This document shows, piece by piece, positions 18,901-27,042 of a DNA stretch of 64,000 nt. The notes below the pieces were generated by a model, which did not search any database, was not told where the DNA came from, and was given only the letters and a program-made list of their open reading frames with translations. The translations under genes were made by a program, and so were the position numbers. The stretch comes from Urophycis tenuis (Eukaryota > Chordata > Actinopteri > Gadiformes > Phycidae): contig JAXIVH010000014.1 of the NCBI GenBank assembly GCA_036785325.1, positions 7,473,503 to 7,537,502 of the forward strand. The letters are read 5' to 3'. The stretch's first letter is position 1. The number at the start of each line of letters is the position of its first letter.

Positions 18901-21603
18901 TCGATACACCAAAACCAAAGTTTGATATCGATAGTAAAACTCTGACTGACTTTTGCTTGTTTTGACATTTTCGCTGGAGGACGATGACGAGGGCAGAACA
19001 CGGATAGCATGGCAACACATTGGCCAATCTGAATGCTCGTAGTCATTTAATAATTCCTCAAGTAAAATTGATTTATAAAGCACAAAAACAACTCATGTGA
19101 ATTGATCATCTTCAGTCTTACTTTGTACTTGAGACCTTTTGCGGGCATCTGGGAGTGGGAGCACTCGATGGTCTCTTCAAAAATCACCTGATATCCATGG
19201 CTCATCGATGACAGGCTGGCTGGCAGGCTAATCCACAACGTGAAGGCGTTGTGTTTACATACTTCCTGGATCCTGATTGGTGTTGCCGCTGTAGCCGCAA
19301 GGCACTGATTGGAGGGTCACAGACCATAATAGAGCGCAGATGAAAATGATTCAGACCACAGCGTTAATTTGTTCAACAATATGAAACTTTGTCTTAGGTG
19401 TTTTAAAATGATACCAAATTTATTTCCGATTATTCAAATGGCAGAATATAAGGCACACGGAACTTTGAGGTGCGTAAACGCTATTTAGAGGTGCATAAAC
19501 GCTATTTCCTAAATCCCAGAGGTGCGTAAACGACGTTTAAGTGCGTTTACCCTCCACTACAGCCCTGCTTACAGCTAATTGTACGGCTCTTGTCGACTAC
19601 ACGATTCCCATCCTTCTGCTCAATCGGGTAGCTGAAATGTGGCTGGAGGGTCTGCAATTTCGGGGTTTCCTGAATTAGCCATTGTCGCAATCTAGCACCC
19701 ACGTTGTTGAGCTAATCTTTTTTGTAGGCAAGCGTCACATGACTGAAAGGTTGTCACATGACACGCAGTTGCAGGGTGCTTGCAGGTAGGCAAAACAAAT
19801 CCCCAATTAGTTTTGTGTTTCAGGCCTACGTATTTTAAAATATTATAAAAATGTAAAATAAAAATAATAGTTATTTGAACAGCTCATATCATGTGGCTGG
19901 ATCTGGACTGGAAGAATAACTGGGAGTTAGAAAGGGCGTGTCGCGATTCTGCCTTCTCACACCACGAGACAGTTTCGTGGCTCTGAGTGTCGCGATTTCG
20001 ATTTCGATACACATATCGTTACAGCCCTACTGAATATGATTCTAACATCACAATATATGACTTATATTTATTTCTAAAACTGTTAGTCCCAATGCTTGAT
20101 TCTGATTGGCTGGTAGGTGTGCTTTATGAGACGATAAAGTACACCTGTCCCCATCCAACGCTGCTGCTGACCGCTTCACCGCATCACTCCGCGCATAGCA
20201 ACGACGACGACAATAAAGAAACTCGGAACCGGCTTTTTTCTGCTTTGTTATGGAATGGAAAGTTAACTTCGATTTGTTGGGTGGACTAACTATGGTCGAT
20301 AAACTGCTTGTGGAAAGGGGCTGTTAAAATTAAAGTGATTGCTTGCAAGCGACGTGTTGTTTCTGCAACCTGGCCGGGAACTACTTCCTCGTATCTGGGA
20401 ACTACTTTGTTGCGCATCTAGTGAATTATTAGTGAAACGGAAGCGTTTTTATTGCTACATGATTTTTCAAATTGCCGCGTTGGTAACAGTTTTAGAATAG
20501 CAATTAGCCACTCGACGATGTGAATTATGGAAAAATAAGGAACGGCTGAGAGGCGTGTTAAGTCCCTCGGCTAGCGCCTCGGGACTTATCACGCCTCTCA
20601 GCCGTTCCTTATTTTTCCATAATCCACACCCTCTCGTGACTAATTGCTAAATTTAATCATTCGGAATGGTCTTCTTGGGGTACAGTGAGCAGGGCTTCGA
20701 AGAAGGACTCAGTACTCTAGGAATGATGTCCGGACTGTGTGAGGCGTCCTGGTCCATGGGGTAGGTTCTAGTCCAGCTAGTCTATTGTTGTTCACCCAAC
20801 AATATCCGTCACACTGTAAACACACTGCGCTCAGTGTGAATGAACTGATGATAAGAATTTTGATTCTAATTGATTCTAATTCTTCTCCTCCTGAGGACGT
20901 TGTATGGTCCCATGATGGGCGGCTTCCTCACGCAGCAGCTAACCTTTGAGTGGGCAGCAGCCATCCAAGGAGGGCTGTCAGGTTTGGCTGTAAGTGTCGG
21001 AGATCGGCCTATCCCCGATCACGCGTTTGGTGTGTATATCGGCCGATAACGAGCGGTGGCCGATCAATAGGTGCATTACTTGTTACTTTGGCTCGTACGT
21101 TTTTTCGCATCTAGTCTGCAAATGTGTGCCTTACATTTACATTGAGGGCATTTAGCAGACACTTTTATCCAAAGCAACTTACAAAGAGTGCATTCGTCAT
21201 AAGAAGGTGAAACATTTCATTGCTGCTAATACAGTAAGAAGTCACCACAACAAGTTTTAAGCATTTCAATTGCTAGATTAACCATTACTAGTATAAAACA
21301 TCTCTGGCTGTGTGCCAAGTTACAAAGAGCGATTATAAAGTGCCTTGTCTTTCCTACAGACGGTGCTACTTGGGTTGTATTTTCTCTATGCAGGTTTCAA
21401 GAAGCACAGGTAATCTTCAAAATCTCAAACCAAGACTCTTGTTTATTTAGTGTAGTTGTTGTTTTAATTGTGTTTTTTAGATGTATTCACAGCACAGTAT
21501 GCAGGTCAAAGTTCCAACTTTTTTTGTTGTCATTTTGTTTGAAAGTGTTTCACAGGTAACTGGAAGTGATTGTCCAGGAGAAATAGAGAGGCTTTTGGCC
21601 TGA
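3947..21603 (+). CDS. slc18b1: SLC18B1 vesicular polyamine transporter, copy A (14 exons)
   Basis: SLC18B1 is a proton-coupled major facilitator transporter that loads spermidine and spermine into vesicles. I read coding exons at 3947-3992, 4075-4202, 4340-4435, 4526-4599, 5040-5187, 5393-5549, 5660-5796, 13351-13452, 13652-13743, 13838-13933, 20686-20760, 20896-20989, 21360-21409 and 21546-21603. All are joined by GT-AG introns with matching phases, giving about 450 residues against 456 in human. Recognisable stretches include SVASVNFGSMICYSILGPFF (membrane segment 1), the GLILGPPLGGWLFQAAGY loop, EQGFEEGLSTLG and GPMMGGFLTQQLTFEWAAAI. The start ATG at 3947 gives a short acidic N-terminus, also present in copy B. 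The last exon is the least sure: AG at 21544-21545 gives a tail ending EIERLLA, while simple read-through of exon 13 would stop at once. Introns 7 (7.6 kb) and 10 (6.8 kb) are inflated by transposons, but no coding exon is hit. The gene looks intact. Confidence 0.88.
5835..6237 (+). pseudogene. L2 LINE reverse-transcriptase fragment and AT-rich stretch
   Basis: About 75 residues scattered over frames resemble the L2 RT region that precedes the catalytic YADD box. Stops and shifts are frequent. From about 6065 a short tandem motif (CTCCTTGTGTATG, about three copies at 6088-6135) and AT-rich sequence follow. Only the L2 similarity of the first 200 bases is supported. Confidence 0.5.
6246..7377. 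mobile_element. Non-autonomous hAT element, TSD GGTTTATA
   Basis: The 1132-bp element starts CAGTGGCGTGCGGTGAGG and ends with the reverse of CAGTGACGTGCAGTCAGG. It is flanked by the exact 8-bp repeat GGTTTATA at 6238-6245 and 7378-7385. An 8-bp duplication with CAG-type termini is the hAT signature. Subterminal copies of the word GGGTAGGCA occur near both ends. No open frame longer than about 77 residues and no transposase similarity was seen, so it depends on an autonomous relative. Confidence 0.9.
7386..7520 (+). repeat. Fish LINE 3' tail with TCTG microsatellite
   Basis: AT-rich sequence leads to AATTTCCCTCAGGGATCATTA (7478-7498) and then TGTC/TCTG repeats (7501-7519). This resembles the common fish LINE ending in which a conserved AATTTCCCTC..GGATTAATAAAGT block precedes a tetranucleotide tail. 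The family name (Rex1-like) is an inference. Confidence 0.45.
7521..7767. other. Unassigned repeat fragment
   Basis: It contains GCCTAGTTTATACTCCTGCG (7580-7599), similar in style to the ends of fish MITEs (compare GAGTTATGCTTCCGCG at 59428). No second terminus was found, so it is probably a remnant split by the RTE LINE that begins at 7768. Confidence 0.3.
7772..10873 (+). pseudogene. RTE LINE reverse transcriptase, truncated and split by a hAT
   Basis: The first piece (7772-8800) includes GKAPGVDEIRPEFLKAL (RT motif 0) and PLFKKGERRVCSNYRGITLL. The second (9742-10873) has MCFVDLEKAFDRAPRGALWG, VGLRQGCPLSPILFTTFMDR and the catalytic FADDLVLLAS box, then the C-terminal region ending LLRLLPPRPDPG. 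Apart from the insertion the frame is open. It lacks the N-terminal endonuclease and cannot move on its own. Strong protein similarity to the ORF at 14851-18039 marks both as the same young family. Confidence 0.85.
8800..9733. mobile_element. Non-autonomous hAT element inside RTE LINE, TSD CTTAGCGC
   Basis: The 934-bp insert begins TAGGGTTGGGCGGTA and ends with the reverse of TTGGGTTGGGCGGTA. It is flanked by exact CTTAGCGC copies at 8792-8799 and 9734-9741. It splits the LINE codons between DQLYTL and LEGAWEFAQ. There is no coding similarity. Its right half contains a secondary inverted pair, AGCCTAGTTTACACCG (about 9330) and CGGTGTAAATTGGCCTT (about 9621), suggesting a smaller element nested inside. 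Confidence 0.9.
11278..12259. mobile_element. hAT element (TTF/DUF4371 type), internally deleted, TSD GGTACCAC
   Basis: The 982-bp insert in the L2 LINE starts CAGGGCCGCCTTA and ends with the reverse of CAAGGCCGCTTTA. It is flanked by exact GGTACCAC at 11270-11277 and 12260-12267. It keeps only the first part of a transposase gene on the minus strand. Confidence 0.9.
11601..12036 (-). pseudogene. hAT transposase N-terminus with TTF-type zinc finger, fragment
   Basis: Two overlapping minus-strand frames (12036-11839, then 11903-11601) resemble the N-terminus of ZMYM-like hAT transposases. A lysine-rich leader ending TGFFKP comes first. A TTF-type finger follows, with WLRYSP, the cysteine pair FCFACKIF and a histidine-bearing stretch HESCDIHRKA. 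A shift near 11870-11900 and loss of the whole catalytic domain make it a relic. Confidence 0.65.
12309..12693. mobile_element. hAT MITE, TSD ATCACAAC
   Basis: The 385-bp element has perfect 15-bp termini, TAGGGATGTCCGATA at the left and its reverse complement at the right. It is flanked by exact ATCACAAC at 12301-12308 and 12694-12701. Its inside is rich in the word ATATCGG in both orientations (subterminal repeats). It is noncoding and inserted in the L2 LINE tail region. Confidence 0.92.
13149..13350 (+). repeat. 62-bp minisatellite, about 3 units, beside exon 8
   Basis: The word CACATCTTGTGTC recurs at 13149, 13211 and 13273, with a variant at 13335: exact 62-bp spacing. The last unit runs straight into TCTAG at 13346-13350, the splice acceptor of SLC18B1 exon 8. 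The same array in copy B has about 20 units. Confidence 0.92.
14826..18190 (-). mobile_element. Full-length RTE-clade (Rex3-like) LINE, 11-bp TSD
   Basis: The element is 3365 bp in reverse orientation. The 3' end is a CCAT/ATGG tail at 14826-14841, and the 5' end is at 18190. The exact duplication CAGCCAGGGCT flanks it at 14815-14825 and 18191-18201. A target duplication, an oligo tail and a complete ORF are what a recent target-primed insertion should show. It landed seven bases inside the terminal repeat of the hAT that hosts it. Confidence 0.92.
14851..18039 (-). CDS. RTE-type LINE polyprotein: AP endonuclease and reverse transcriptase, intact
   Basis: The 1062-residue uninterrupted ORF begins 151 bases from the LINE 5' end. 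It has a Gly/Arg/Pro-rich leader (residues 1-95) and an apurinic-type endonuclease (about 98-345) with LGTWNVTSL, GDFNAHVG at about 234 and STDHH at about 330. A linker follows, then a reverse transcriptase with GKAPGVDEIHPEF, VDLEKAFDRVPRG, QGCPLSPILF and FADDLVLLAS at about residue 800. The C-terminal part ends LLPPRPDPG, 26 bases from the tail. The enzyme would nick target DNA and copy its own RNA in the nucleus. The motif usually carrying the endonuclease catalytic Glu reads LTSTHS here; I believe this is a family trait rather than damage. No stop or shift is visible, so the copy may be competent. Confidence 0.93.
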   Translation of the reverse strand: MTPMKNTIFGSGFPLPGRGSPGPPPGARPGGRARWRAPGGRVYTRGARSGTARRDDAGPPSHGFTTRGRGQRGRVQCELGGSRRRGPGRSDPRLQKLALGTWNVTSLAGKEPELVCEAERYRLDIVGLTSTHSLGSGTSVLERGWTLFHSGVAPGERRRAGVGMLVSPRLGACTLGFTPVDERVASLRLQVGGRVLTVVCAYAPNGSSEYPPFLESLEGVLESAPSGDSLVLLGDFNAHVGNDSETWRGVIGRNGPPDLNPSGVLLLDFCARHGLSITNTMFKHKGVHMCTWHQDTLGRSSMIDFVVVSSDLRPHVLDTRVKRGAELSTDHHLVASWLRWRGKMPVRPGRPKRSVRVCWERLAESPVRTSFNSHLRESFNHVPGEAGDIESEWTLFRASIVEAADRSCGRKVVGACRGGNPRTRWWTPAVRDAVKLKKESYRAFLARGTPEAADGYRRAKRGAASAVAEAKTRVWEEFGEAMEKDFRTASRRFWTTIRRLRRGKQCSVNTVYGRDGALLTSTRDVVNRWGEYFEDLLNPTNTPSTEEAGSGDSGGDSPISGAEVAEVVKKLLGGKAPGVDEIHPEFLKALDAVGLSWLTRLCSIAWTSGAVPLDWQTGVVVPLFKKGDRRVCSNYRGITLLSLPGKVYSGVLERRVRRIVEPRIQEEQCGFHSGRGTVDQLYTLGAVLEGAWEFAQPVYMCFVDLEKAFDRVPRGALWGVLREYGVPGPLLRAIGSLYSRCQSLVRIAGSKSSLFPVRVGLRQGCPLSPILFTTFMDRISRRSQGVEGLRFGGLRIASLLFADDLVLLASSGRDLQLSLERFAAECEAAGMRISTSKSEAMVLGRKRVECTLRVGEEILPQVEEFKYLGVLFTSEGRMEREIDRRIGAASAVMRALHRSVMVKKELSRKAKLSIYRSIYVPTLTYGHELWVVTERTRSRIQAAEMSFLRRVSGLSLRDRVRSSVIREGLRVEPLLLRIERSQLRWLGHLVRMPPGRLPGEVFRARPSGRRPRGRPRTRWRDYVSRLAWERLGIPPEELDEVAGEREVWASLLRLLPPRPDPG
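20500..20652. repeat. Long hairpin (inverted repeat, about 70-bp arms) in intron 10
   Basis: The arm from about 20500 to 20570 is repeated in reverse from about 20571 to 20652 with few mismatches. Shared words include GGAAAAATAAGGAACGGCTG and AGAGGCGTG; the centre is around CTCGGCTAGCGCCTCGG. It ends about 35 bases before exon 11 of SLC18B1. It is probably the end of a fold-back MITE whose other part occupies 20038-20500. No flanking duplication was identified. Confidence 0.8.
21128..21345 (-). mobile_element. L2 LINE 3' end fragment in intron 12
   Basis: Read on the minus strand this matches the 3' untranslated end of the L2 LINE at 12840-13078. It includes the block at about 13026-13050 around GTAAGTC and the GCTAAATG-type tail (here CATTTAGCAGACAC, TTACATTTACATT). 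It ends only a few bases before the polypyrimidine tract and acceptor of exon 13 (AG at 21358-21359). Confidence 0.8.
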
Positions 21604-22345
21604 CCAGCAGCTAAAGAGGACACGGTGATGTGGTGTTAACCAGCCTGACTGGGCACATTGACCAGACCTCATGAGTCCAACCTGCAGTGACCTCCAGGTT
21701 TTCCAGGCAGTGGGTTCACAGCAGAACCCACTGCCTCCTAAACTCCAGATGGTGGTTTCGCATCGGACAGTCCAATAGAAATAGTCTACTCTTTTTTTTA
21801 CTCACTTGTAGAGATGCTCCGATCATCTATTTTGGGACCGATCAATGATTACCGATCACCAAAATCATGATCTGCCGATTGCTGATCACTGCGGATCACA
21901 GAATGGCAGGGGTATGGTAATCTTCCACATCTTTTACCTTTAATCAGGCAGAGTGTGCACCATTTGTAGAAATGAAACTAACTATGAATTCACTGCATTG
22001 AAAAAAACACAGTAGAAATACAGTATATGCTCGGGTTCGGGTCGGGCTCGGTCACATCTGCGCGATTTTAAATTTAGCCACGCATTAACCCGCGCATATT
22101 GCGCTCATCTGTTTGTTGACATTTCCAAATGCCATGCAGTTGCTTAATAAAGGCGGGCTTTCATAAACGCAGACGTAAATCTGTCATTTCTGTCCGGGCT
22201 CGGACAGAAAATTCCGGCCCGATCCGCACTCCACTTGGGATGGGATCAATCGATTAATGTAGTGTGGATCAAGGCAGGTTAGGAGGTGACGGAATCCTGT
22301 ATCCTCCACAAAGGATAGAGGCTGTTCGTCGAGGCAAATGAATTC
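21604..22345. other. 3' flank of SLC18B1 copy A with hAT remnants
   Basis: The first 200 bases are likely 3' UTR. From about 21811, GATGCTCCGATCAT and repeated GATCA words look like one end of a hAT MITE. The stretch 22027-22100 has GGGTTCGGGTCGGGCTC words like those at the end of the element at 2394-2490. No complete element, flanking duplication or gene can be defined. Confidence 0.4.
21706..21735 (+). other. Perfect 12-bp stem-loop in presumed 3' UTR
   Basis: The arms GGCAGTGGGTTC and GAACCCACTGCC enclose the six-base loop ACAGCA. It lies about 100 bases after the proposed stop codon of SLC18B1 copy A, on the transcribed strand, so it would form a strong RNA hairpin. Its function is unknown. 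Confidence 0.7.
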
Positions 22346-23141
22346 CAGAGGTGTATAAATTACTTGAAAAAAATAACTAAGTAAAAGTATAAGTGCCATA
22401 ACTGAAAATGACTTTGGTAAAAGTTAAAGTCACCTAAAGGAAAATTACTTAAAATTCTTAAAGTAGCTCAAATTTAATGTACTTAAGTATCAAAAGTATC
22501 TTGTGAAAAAATATACTTAAGTATCAAAAGTAAAAGTACAAGTACAAGTATTTTAATATGAATGAAAAGAAGCAAAACAACCCAAAATTATTCTCCTTGT
22601 TTTTGATTTAACTTTTTCAGGTGAATGAAATGTTGTATAGAATACCACTCAAAAAATAAACAATGTCTTTAACATTTAACATAAGAACCACTTTTTCGCT
22701 TTTTAACTATGTTGGGGGAATCCTCATGAGCTGAGGCACAGTAACACCACACAAACAAAATTTCTGCTTCAAGTGGAGAAGTTGAACTTGCGGTTCATTC
22801 TCAGCAGAAGCTGATTTTTAAAAGTGTCCGCAGCTAGCTGTGCTCTTTTTGGGCTTTTTGGGCCCGCATTTACCTTCAACTTCGCGAGAATACTATACAT
22901 GGTTCTTTTCGTCCTCTTGGACCCGCACATTCCAGATAATTCTTTGACTATTTTAATTTGGAAATTTACTTTGACAAATGTCAAAGTAACAAAGCAAAAG
23001 TATATATTTTTTACTTTTAAATGTAGTGAAGTAAAAGTAAAAGTCCTGATAAAAAAAAAAACTCAAGTAAAGTACAAATACTCAAAGAAAATACTTAAGT
23101 AGTGTAACGAAGTACATCTACTTAGTTACTATACACCTCTG
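22346..23141. mobile_element. hAT MITE, TSD ATGAATTC/ATTAATTC
   Basis: The 796-bp element has termini CAGAGGTGTATA and its reverse. It is flanked by eight bases that differ at one position (22338-22345 and 23142-23149). The inside is dense in AAGTAAAAGTA and ACTTAAGTA words. The terminal region with AGTAACTAAGTAGATG is a widespread fish hAT MITE pattern. Non-coding. Confidence 0.88.
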
Positions 23142-23367
23142 ATTAATTCAATAATTTAATTTAATTTAAATAATGTGACCTCTTACTATCCCTGCTGTAT
23201 GGTTCAAGTCGTCACTCACAGTCGGCTGATTGAAGGATGGGGATGAGCTCAACGCTGGCTTCGGCTGGTTTAGTTTCTCATATTCGGCATCCTCGAAATC
23301 CTGGATGAATCCTGATATAAAACACCAGCACTCTGCCTGAGAGTGCAGGACGTTGCTAGACCTGACG

Positions 23368-24432
23368 ATGCCAAAACAAGCAAAGCCGAGCGAAGAAAAT
23401 GGGAAAGAACAGACGCAGGCGAAGCTGACTGGTTTCAGGGCGAACAGCACGAAGCATAAAGCTAGCAGGGAGGCTAGCGCTAGCAACGAGGCTGGCGCCT
23501 CCCCCGAGGCAAATGACAATATGGACGCTCTGGGGCAGAATAGCAATGAGCTCACCGGGGCTAAAGAGGAAATTTTGACGGCGATAAGCAGTTTAAAGTC
23601 TGAGTTTTCAACGAGACTGGATGGGATTCTGGCTGCTGTTGAGGAAACTAAGAAATACTTGGCAGACTGTACTGAACGAATAGCTCAAGCGGAGGTACGA
23701 GTGTCAACTGTAGAGGACAAATACGCTGAGTTGCGCGGGACAGTCCACACGCGGACAGAAAGAAATAAAGCTCTGGAGGAGAAAATCATCGAATTGGAGA
23801 CCAGGTCATGACTTAACAATCTGAGGGTGGTGGGCCTCCCCAAGGGTGCTGAGGGGCCGGAACCCTGTTCTTTTTTGGAAGGTTGGATACCGGAAGTGCT
23901 GGACATGGCCCTTCTGAGGAGTCCAATAGTGATGGAGAGAGTGCACTGGGTCGGGCCGAGGAGAGGCAACGATGCACCATCAAGAACCTTGATTATGAAG
24001 TTTGTGAGCTACAAGCACAAAATGGCTGTTATTAAGGCAGCAATAACCAAAAAGGACGTCCTCTACAAAAACCAAAACGTGCGATTCAACAATGACCTCG
24101 CCACTGAAGTGCACAAACAACGGAGGAAGTACAACACAGCGCGCCAGCAGCTTCGGAGCTTCATCCCTCCAGCTAAATTGGTGGTTACGTACAAGGAACA
24201 AACACACACGTTCAACAGTCCGACCGAGGTGCAAGCCTTCATAAGCAAGATAAAGGAAGAAGCTGGACGAAAACATTTCGAATGCTGGTGTGTGTATGGA
24301 CATATTCATAAATATTTCAGTGAATTTTCTTTCTATACTGGGATCAAAGGTGAGATGACACTACGACACTTGAAGTTTGCACTCATGTTAAACTGGGCTC
24401 AGGGAATATGTCTTTATACAACAAGCATATAA
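23368..24432 (+). pseudogene. L1 ORF1 (RNA-binding) with one in-frame stop
   Basis: From ATG at 23368 the frame runs 147 codons to a TGA at 23809-23811, then continues open in the same frame to 24432. The N-terminus is Lys/Ala/Glu rich. Residues about 60-147 form a heptad-like coiled coil, as in L1 ORF1 trimers. After the stop, LNNLRVVGLPKG and later VRFNNDLATEVHKQRRKY match the RRM-like and C-terminal parts of L1 ORF1. The stop falls where the family usually has Arg (SRxNNLR), consistent with CGA to TGA decay. Similarity fades after about 24275. Confidence 0.8.
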
Positions 24433-24812
24433 TATGATACTGGAGTAGTCCTGACAGTCTTATATTCATATATTTGTTTCGTTTTTTTTTTTTCTTGAGT
24501 GATTTTCCTTTTACTTGCTGATGCTGAATAACGTGATAGTTTCAGAACCTAAATAATGGCAGTTTACTATCTGCACATATAAGTGTATATTTTATTTAAC
24601 CGTGTTTATGTGGTTAAGTAATATGGAGCAGGAGAAGTGAATACGTTTTATTTTTGTAACGACTTTAAGGTTTGGTGGACTGATCCGGAGATCTGTCCGA
24701 AGTCGTAATCGGAAGCAATAAGTAAGGGGTAGGGGGTTTCCCATTTAATTGGGTAAATGTTGGTGTTTGTTCACTATGGTTCACTATGTTCAATGTACGT
24801 TCTTTTGTTTAA

Positions 24813-25495
24813 AGGAAAACGCCACCATTTTTCCATACTGAACTACGTTCTTCCCTGATCTTAAACAAGTTGATACATACCTCTCTCGCCTTCATGCGTG
24901 CACTTGATTGCTCTGGCGCGCAACGCTACTTTGCTAGCATGTAGCTTGGCCCAATATATTCCTTAGGATCCAAACGGGGTCATGTTAGAAGCAACCAAGC
25001 ACTTCCATGTTGTGCCTTTTTGAATAAGGTTACGTGAGTAGTTACACAACCCAAGTATGGTTACACAAAATGAAACATGGAAATTTTCTAAGCGGATAAA
25101 AAGGATAACTATAATGTATGGCAAAATAACACCTGGGAGCACTTCAACGTCGGCGCAGTAATATCATCACTCCTAAAAGATCCTCTCCCCGTTACTACGG
25201 TCAGTAGAACCAACGTGACCTGCACGCCGTCACCTGCACTACCTGTAGTAGTAGAAGTAAAAAGTCACGTTGGTTCTATTGACAGAAGTAACATGGGGAG
25301 GGGAAGAGGATCTTTTGATGATATTACTGCGCCGACATCGAAGTGCTCCCAGGTGGTATTTCGGGCCAAGCTACATGCTAGCGAAGTAGCGCCAGAGTGA
25401 TCGAGTGCACGCATGAAGGCGAGAGAGGTATGTATCAACTCGTCTAAGATCAGGGAAGAACGTAGTTCAGTATGGAAAAACGACAGTGTTTTCCT
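24813..25495. mobile_element. TTAA-flanked hairpin MITE
   Basis: The termini are AGGAAAACGCC and the reverse of AGGAAAACACT. They lie between TTAA at 24809-24812 and TTAA at 25496-25499. The two halves are inverted copies over nearly their whole length, for example the blocks around TTCTTCCCTGATCTTA, CTAGCATGTAGCTTGGCCC and GGCGCAGTAATATCATCA. The apex is near 25210-25260. The left arm carries an extra unmatched block at about 24965-25130. TTAA targets point to piggyBac or Kolobok; which one is not decidable here. Confidence 0.82.
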
Positions 25496-25559
25496 TTAAA
25501 TGTGTTAATGCTCTTAGAAAATGTATTTATGTTAAAGGACCCTCACACCATCTTGAATG

Positions 25560-27000
25560 CCACAGAAGATAGAAATTAAATTTACATCCTGGAATTGCAG
25601 AAGATAAAGAAAAAAAAATCTAACAAGTAAAGAATGAACTAAAAGACACTAATTCGAACATGGTATTTCAACAAGAGACTCACACCCTGTCAGAGGACAA
25701 CATAAGAATTGGTAGGAGGTGGCCAGGAAGAATTTACGCAGCGTCGTTTACTTCACAAACCAGGGTAGTGATGATTCTTATTGACAAATCCTATCAGGTC
25801 TCCAACGTAATTAAGGATAAGTTTGGTAGGTTCTTGATTGTTCAGGGATCACTGCTGTCAACAACCTTAAATCTGATAAATGTATATGGCCCTAATGTAG
25901 ATGCAGATTTTTTTTAACAAATTTATTTCTCATGCTGGCATCCCTCCCAGGTGACTACATAATTGCAGGGGACTGGAACTGCACGTTAGATCCGCTCAGG
26001 GATAGGTCTACCGGGACTGACAAAACTCATCGTAAAAGTAGACCGACTATTCACCACTTTATTCAAGAATTAGATCTACTAGACATGTGGAGATACTTGA
26101 AACCTAACAACATCGCTTAATCCTGTCACTCACTTACCTTTCAAACATACTCGCATATTGATTACTTTTTAGTTTCCGCATTACTGATGTAAAAAATACA
26201 AGACTGTTACTACGACAGTATACTTATATCTGATCATGGTTTATGTTGTCTCATACACACAGATGTTAATCTTGTTAGAGATCCACCTAGGTGGAGCTTA
26301 AATAGGAAGTGGTTGCATGATAAAGAGTTTGTTAAGTATGTGGGGGAAGAAATAGATCATTATTTTAGTGTCAACACCCCACAAACGTCGTCAGGTGGGA
26401 TGCCTTTAAGGCATACTTAAGGGGGCACATCATTAGTTACACTGAATCTAAATCCAGACAAGCATGCCAGAAAAAGCAACAGTTAGAATTTAAAATACGA
26501 ATTCTACAAGTGGAAGTGTTTAGAAATAATACCCCTGGAGCAGGAAAAGAACTTGATAAATTATCATCTACTAGAGCGGCCTCTAGTATGCGCAGGCTCA
26601 CCAAACATTTTATGAGCAAGGGGAAAACCTGGCAAACTTCTAGCCTGGCAGATTAATCAGCTAGAAATGAGAAAGACCATGACTTCAATCATTAATGATA
26701 ATAAAGAATTTCGAAATTATTATGACAATCTGTATAAGTCTCAAACTGAATTTGATCCACAACCCAAAGAGTGTTTTTGGACAAGTTAAATATCCCCACT
26801 ATTTCTCAGGAGTTTGTTGAGCAACGAGTGGCAGACCTTACACAGGAAGAAGTAAGTATTATAGATGGCATGAAGGCAGGTAAAGCACCGGGACCTAATG
26901 GGATCCCAGCAGATTTGTATAAAACATTCAAAACTAAATTACTTAAACCATTAATGGAAATGTTTCTGGAAGCATTTTAAACCTACCCGAATCGATGACA
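25560..27000 (+). pseudogene. L1 ORF2 fragment: endonuclease and start of reverse transcriptase
   Basis: Pieces in three frames read through the endonuclease: FTSWNC at the start, NLINVYGPN near 25875-25900, IIAGDWNCTLDPLRDRS at about 25960-26010. The domain between endonuclease and RT follows, then RT motif GKAPGPNGIPADLYKTF at 26880-26930. Several frameshifts and stops are present. The RT catalytic core and C-terminus are missing beyond 27042. Confidence 0.75.
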
Positions 27001-27042
27001 GGTGCATTAATAACATTGCTTCCAAAACCAGGAAAACCCAGT

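Larger units (their letters stand above)
14819..19567. mobile_element. Second hAT nested in the first, TSD CTTACAGC
   Basis: The termini are CAGGGCTGTAGTGG and its reverse complement. The left one is itself interrupted after seven bases by the RTE LINE. Exact CTTACAGC lies at 14811-14818 and 19568-19575. Without the LINE the element is about 1.37 kb (14819-14825 joined to 18202-19567). It carries minus-strand open stretches (19083-18832 and 18847-18467; the latter is very Glu/Arg/Thr rich) resembling only the low-complexity N-terminal leader of TTF-type hAT proteins. Near 19480-19560 it has repeated GTGCGTAAACG words. It is non-autonomous. Confidence 0.9.
14545..19682 (-). pseudogene. ZBED-like hAT transposase N-terminal exon, split by insertion
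   Basis: On the minus strand a start at 19682 (MANSGNPEIADPP) leads, after a likely one-base shift, to a BED zinc finger. The insertion of 14811-19567 cuts it in the middle of this finger. The continuation (14810 down to about 14545) reads CYKILPQVTGNTTN, then LLRHHPE, and then the start of the Hermes-type region with MDMRPFSVVENEGFRNLL. There it runs into a CA repeat and the gene is lost. BED plus the FSVVENEGF motif is typical of Ac-like hAT transposases. Confidence 0.65.
13993..20029 (-). mobile_element. hAT element (ZBED type) holding two nested insertions, TSD CTGAATAT
   Basis: The left terminus TAGGGCTGTAACGATA and the reverse-complemented right terminus match, with exact CTGAATAT flanks at 13985-13992 and 20030-20037 (intron 10 of SLC18B1). 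The total of 6037 bp includes a second hAT (14819-19567) which itself includes a full LINE. The outer element retains only the first coding exon of its own transposase on the minus strand, plus AT-rich sequence and CA microsatellites (14430-14475, 14531-14549). It is an internally deleted copy. Confidence 0.9.
23170..27042 (+). mobile_element. L1-clade LINE (Swimmer/L1-like), decayed
   Basis: About 200 bases of 5' region are followed by ORF1 (23368-24432) and a broken ORF2 (about 25560-27042). A hairpin MITE of 683 bp has inserted between them. ORF2 stops in the RT domain, where an L2 fragment in the opposite orientation begins at 27043. The element cannot be active. Confidence 0.75.
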
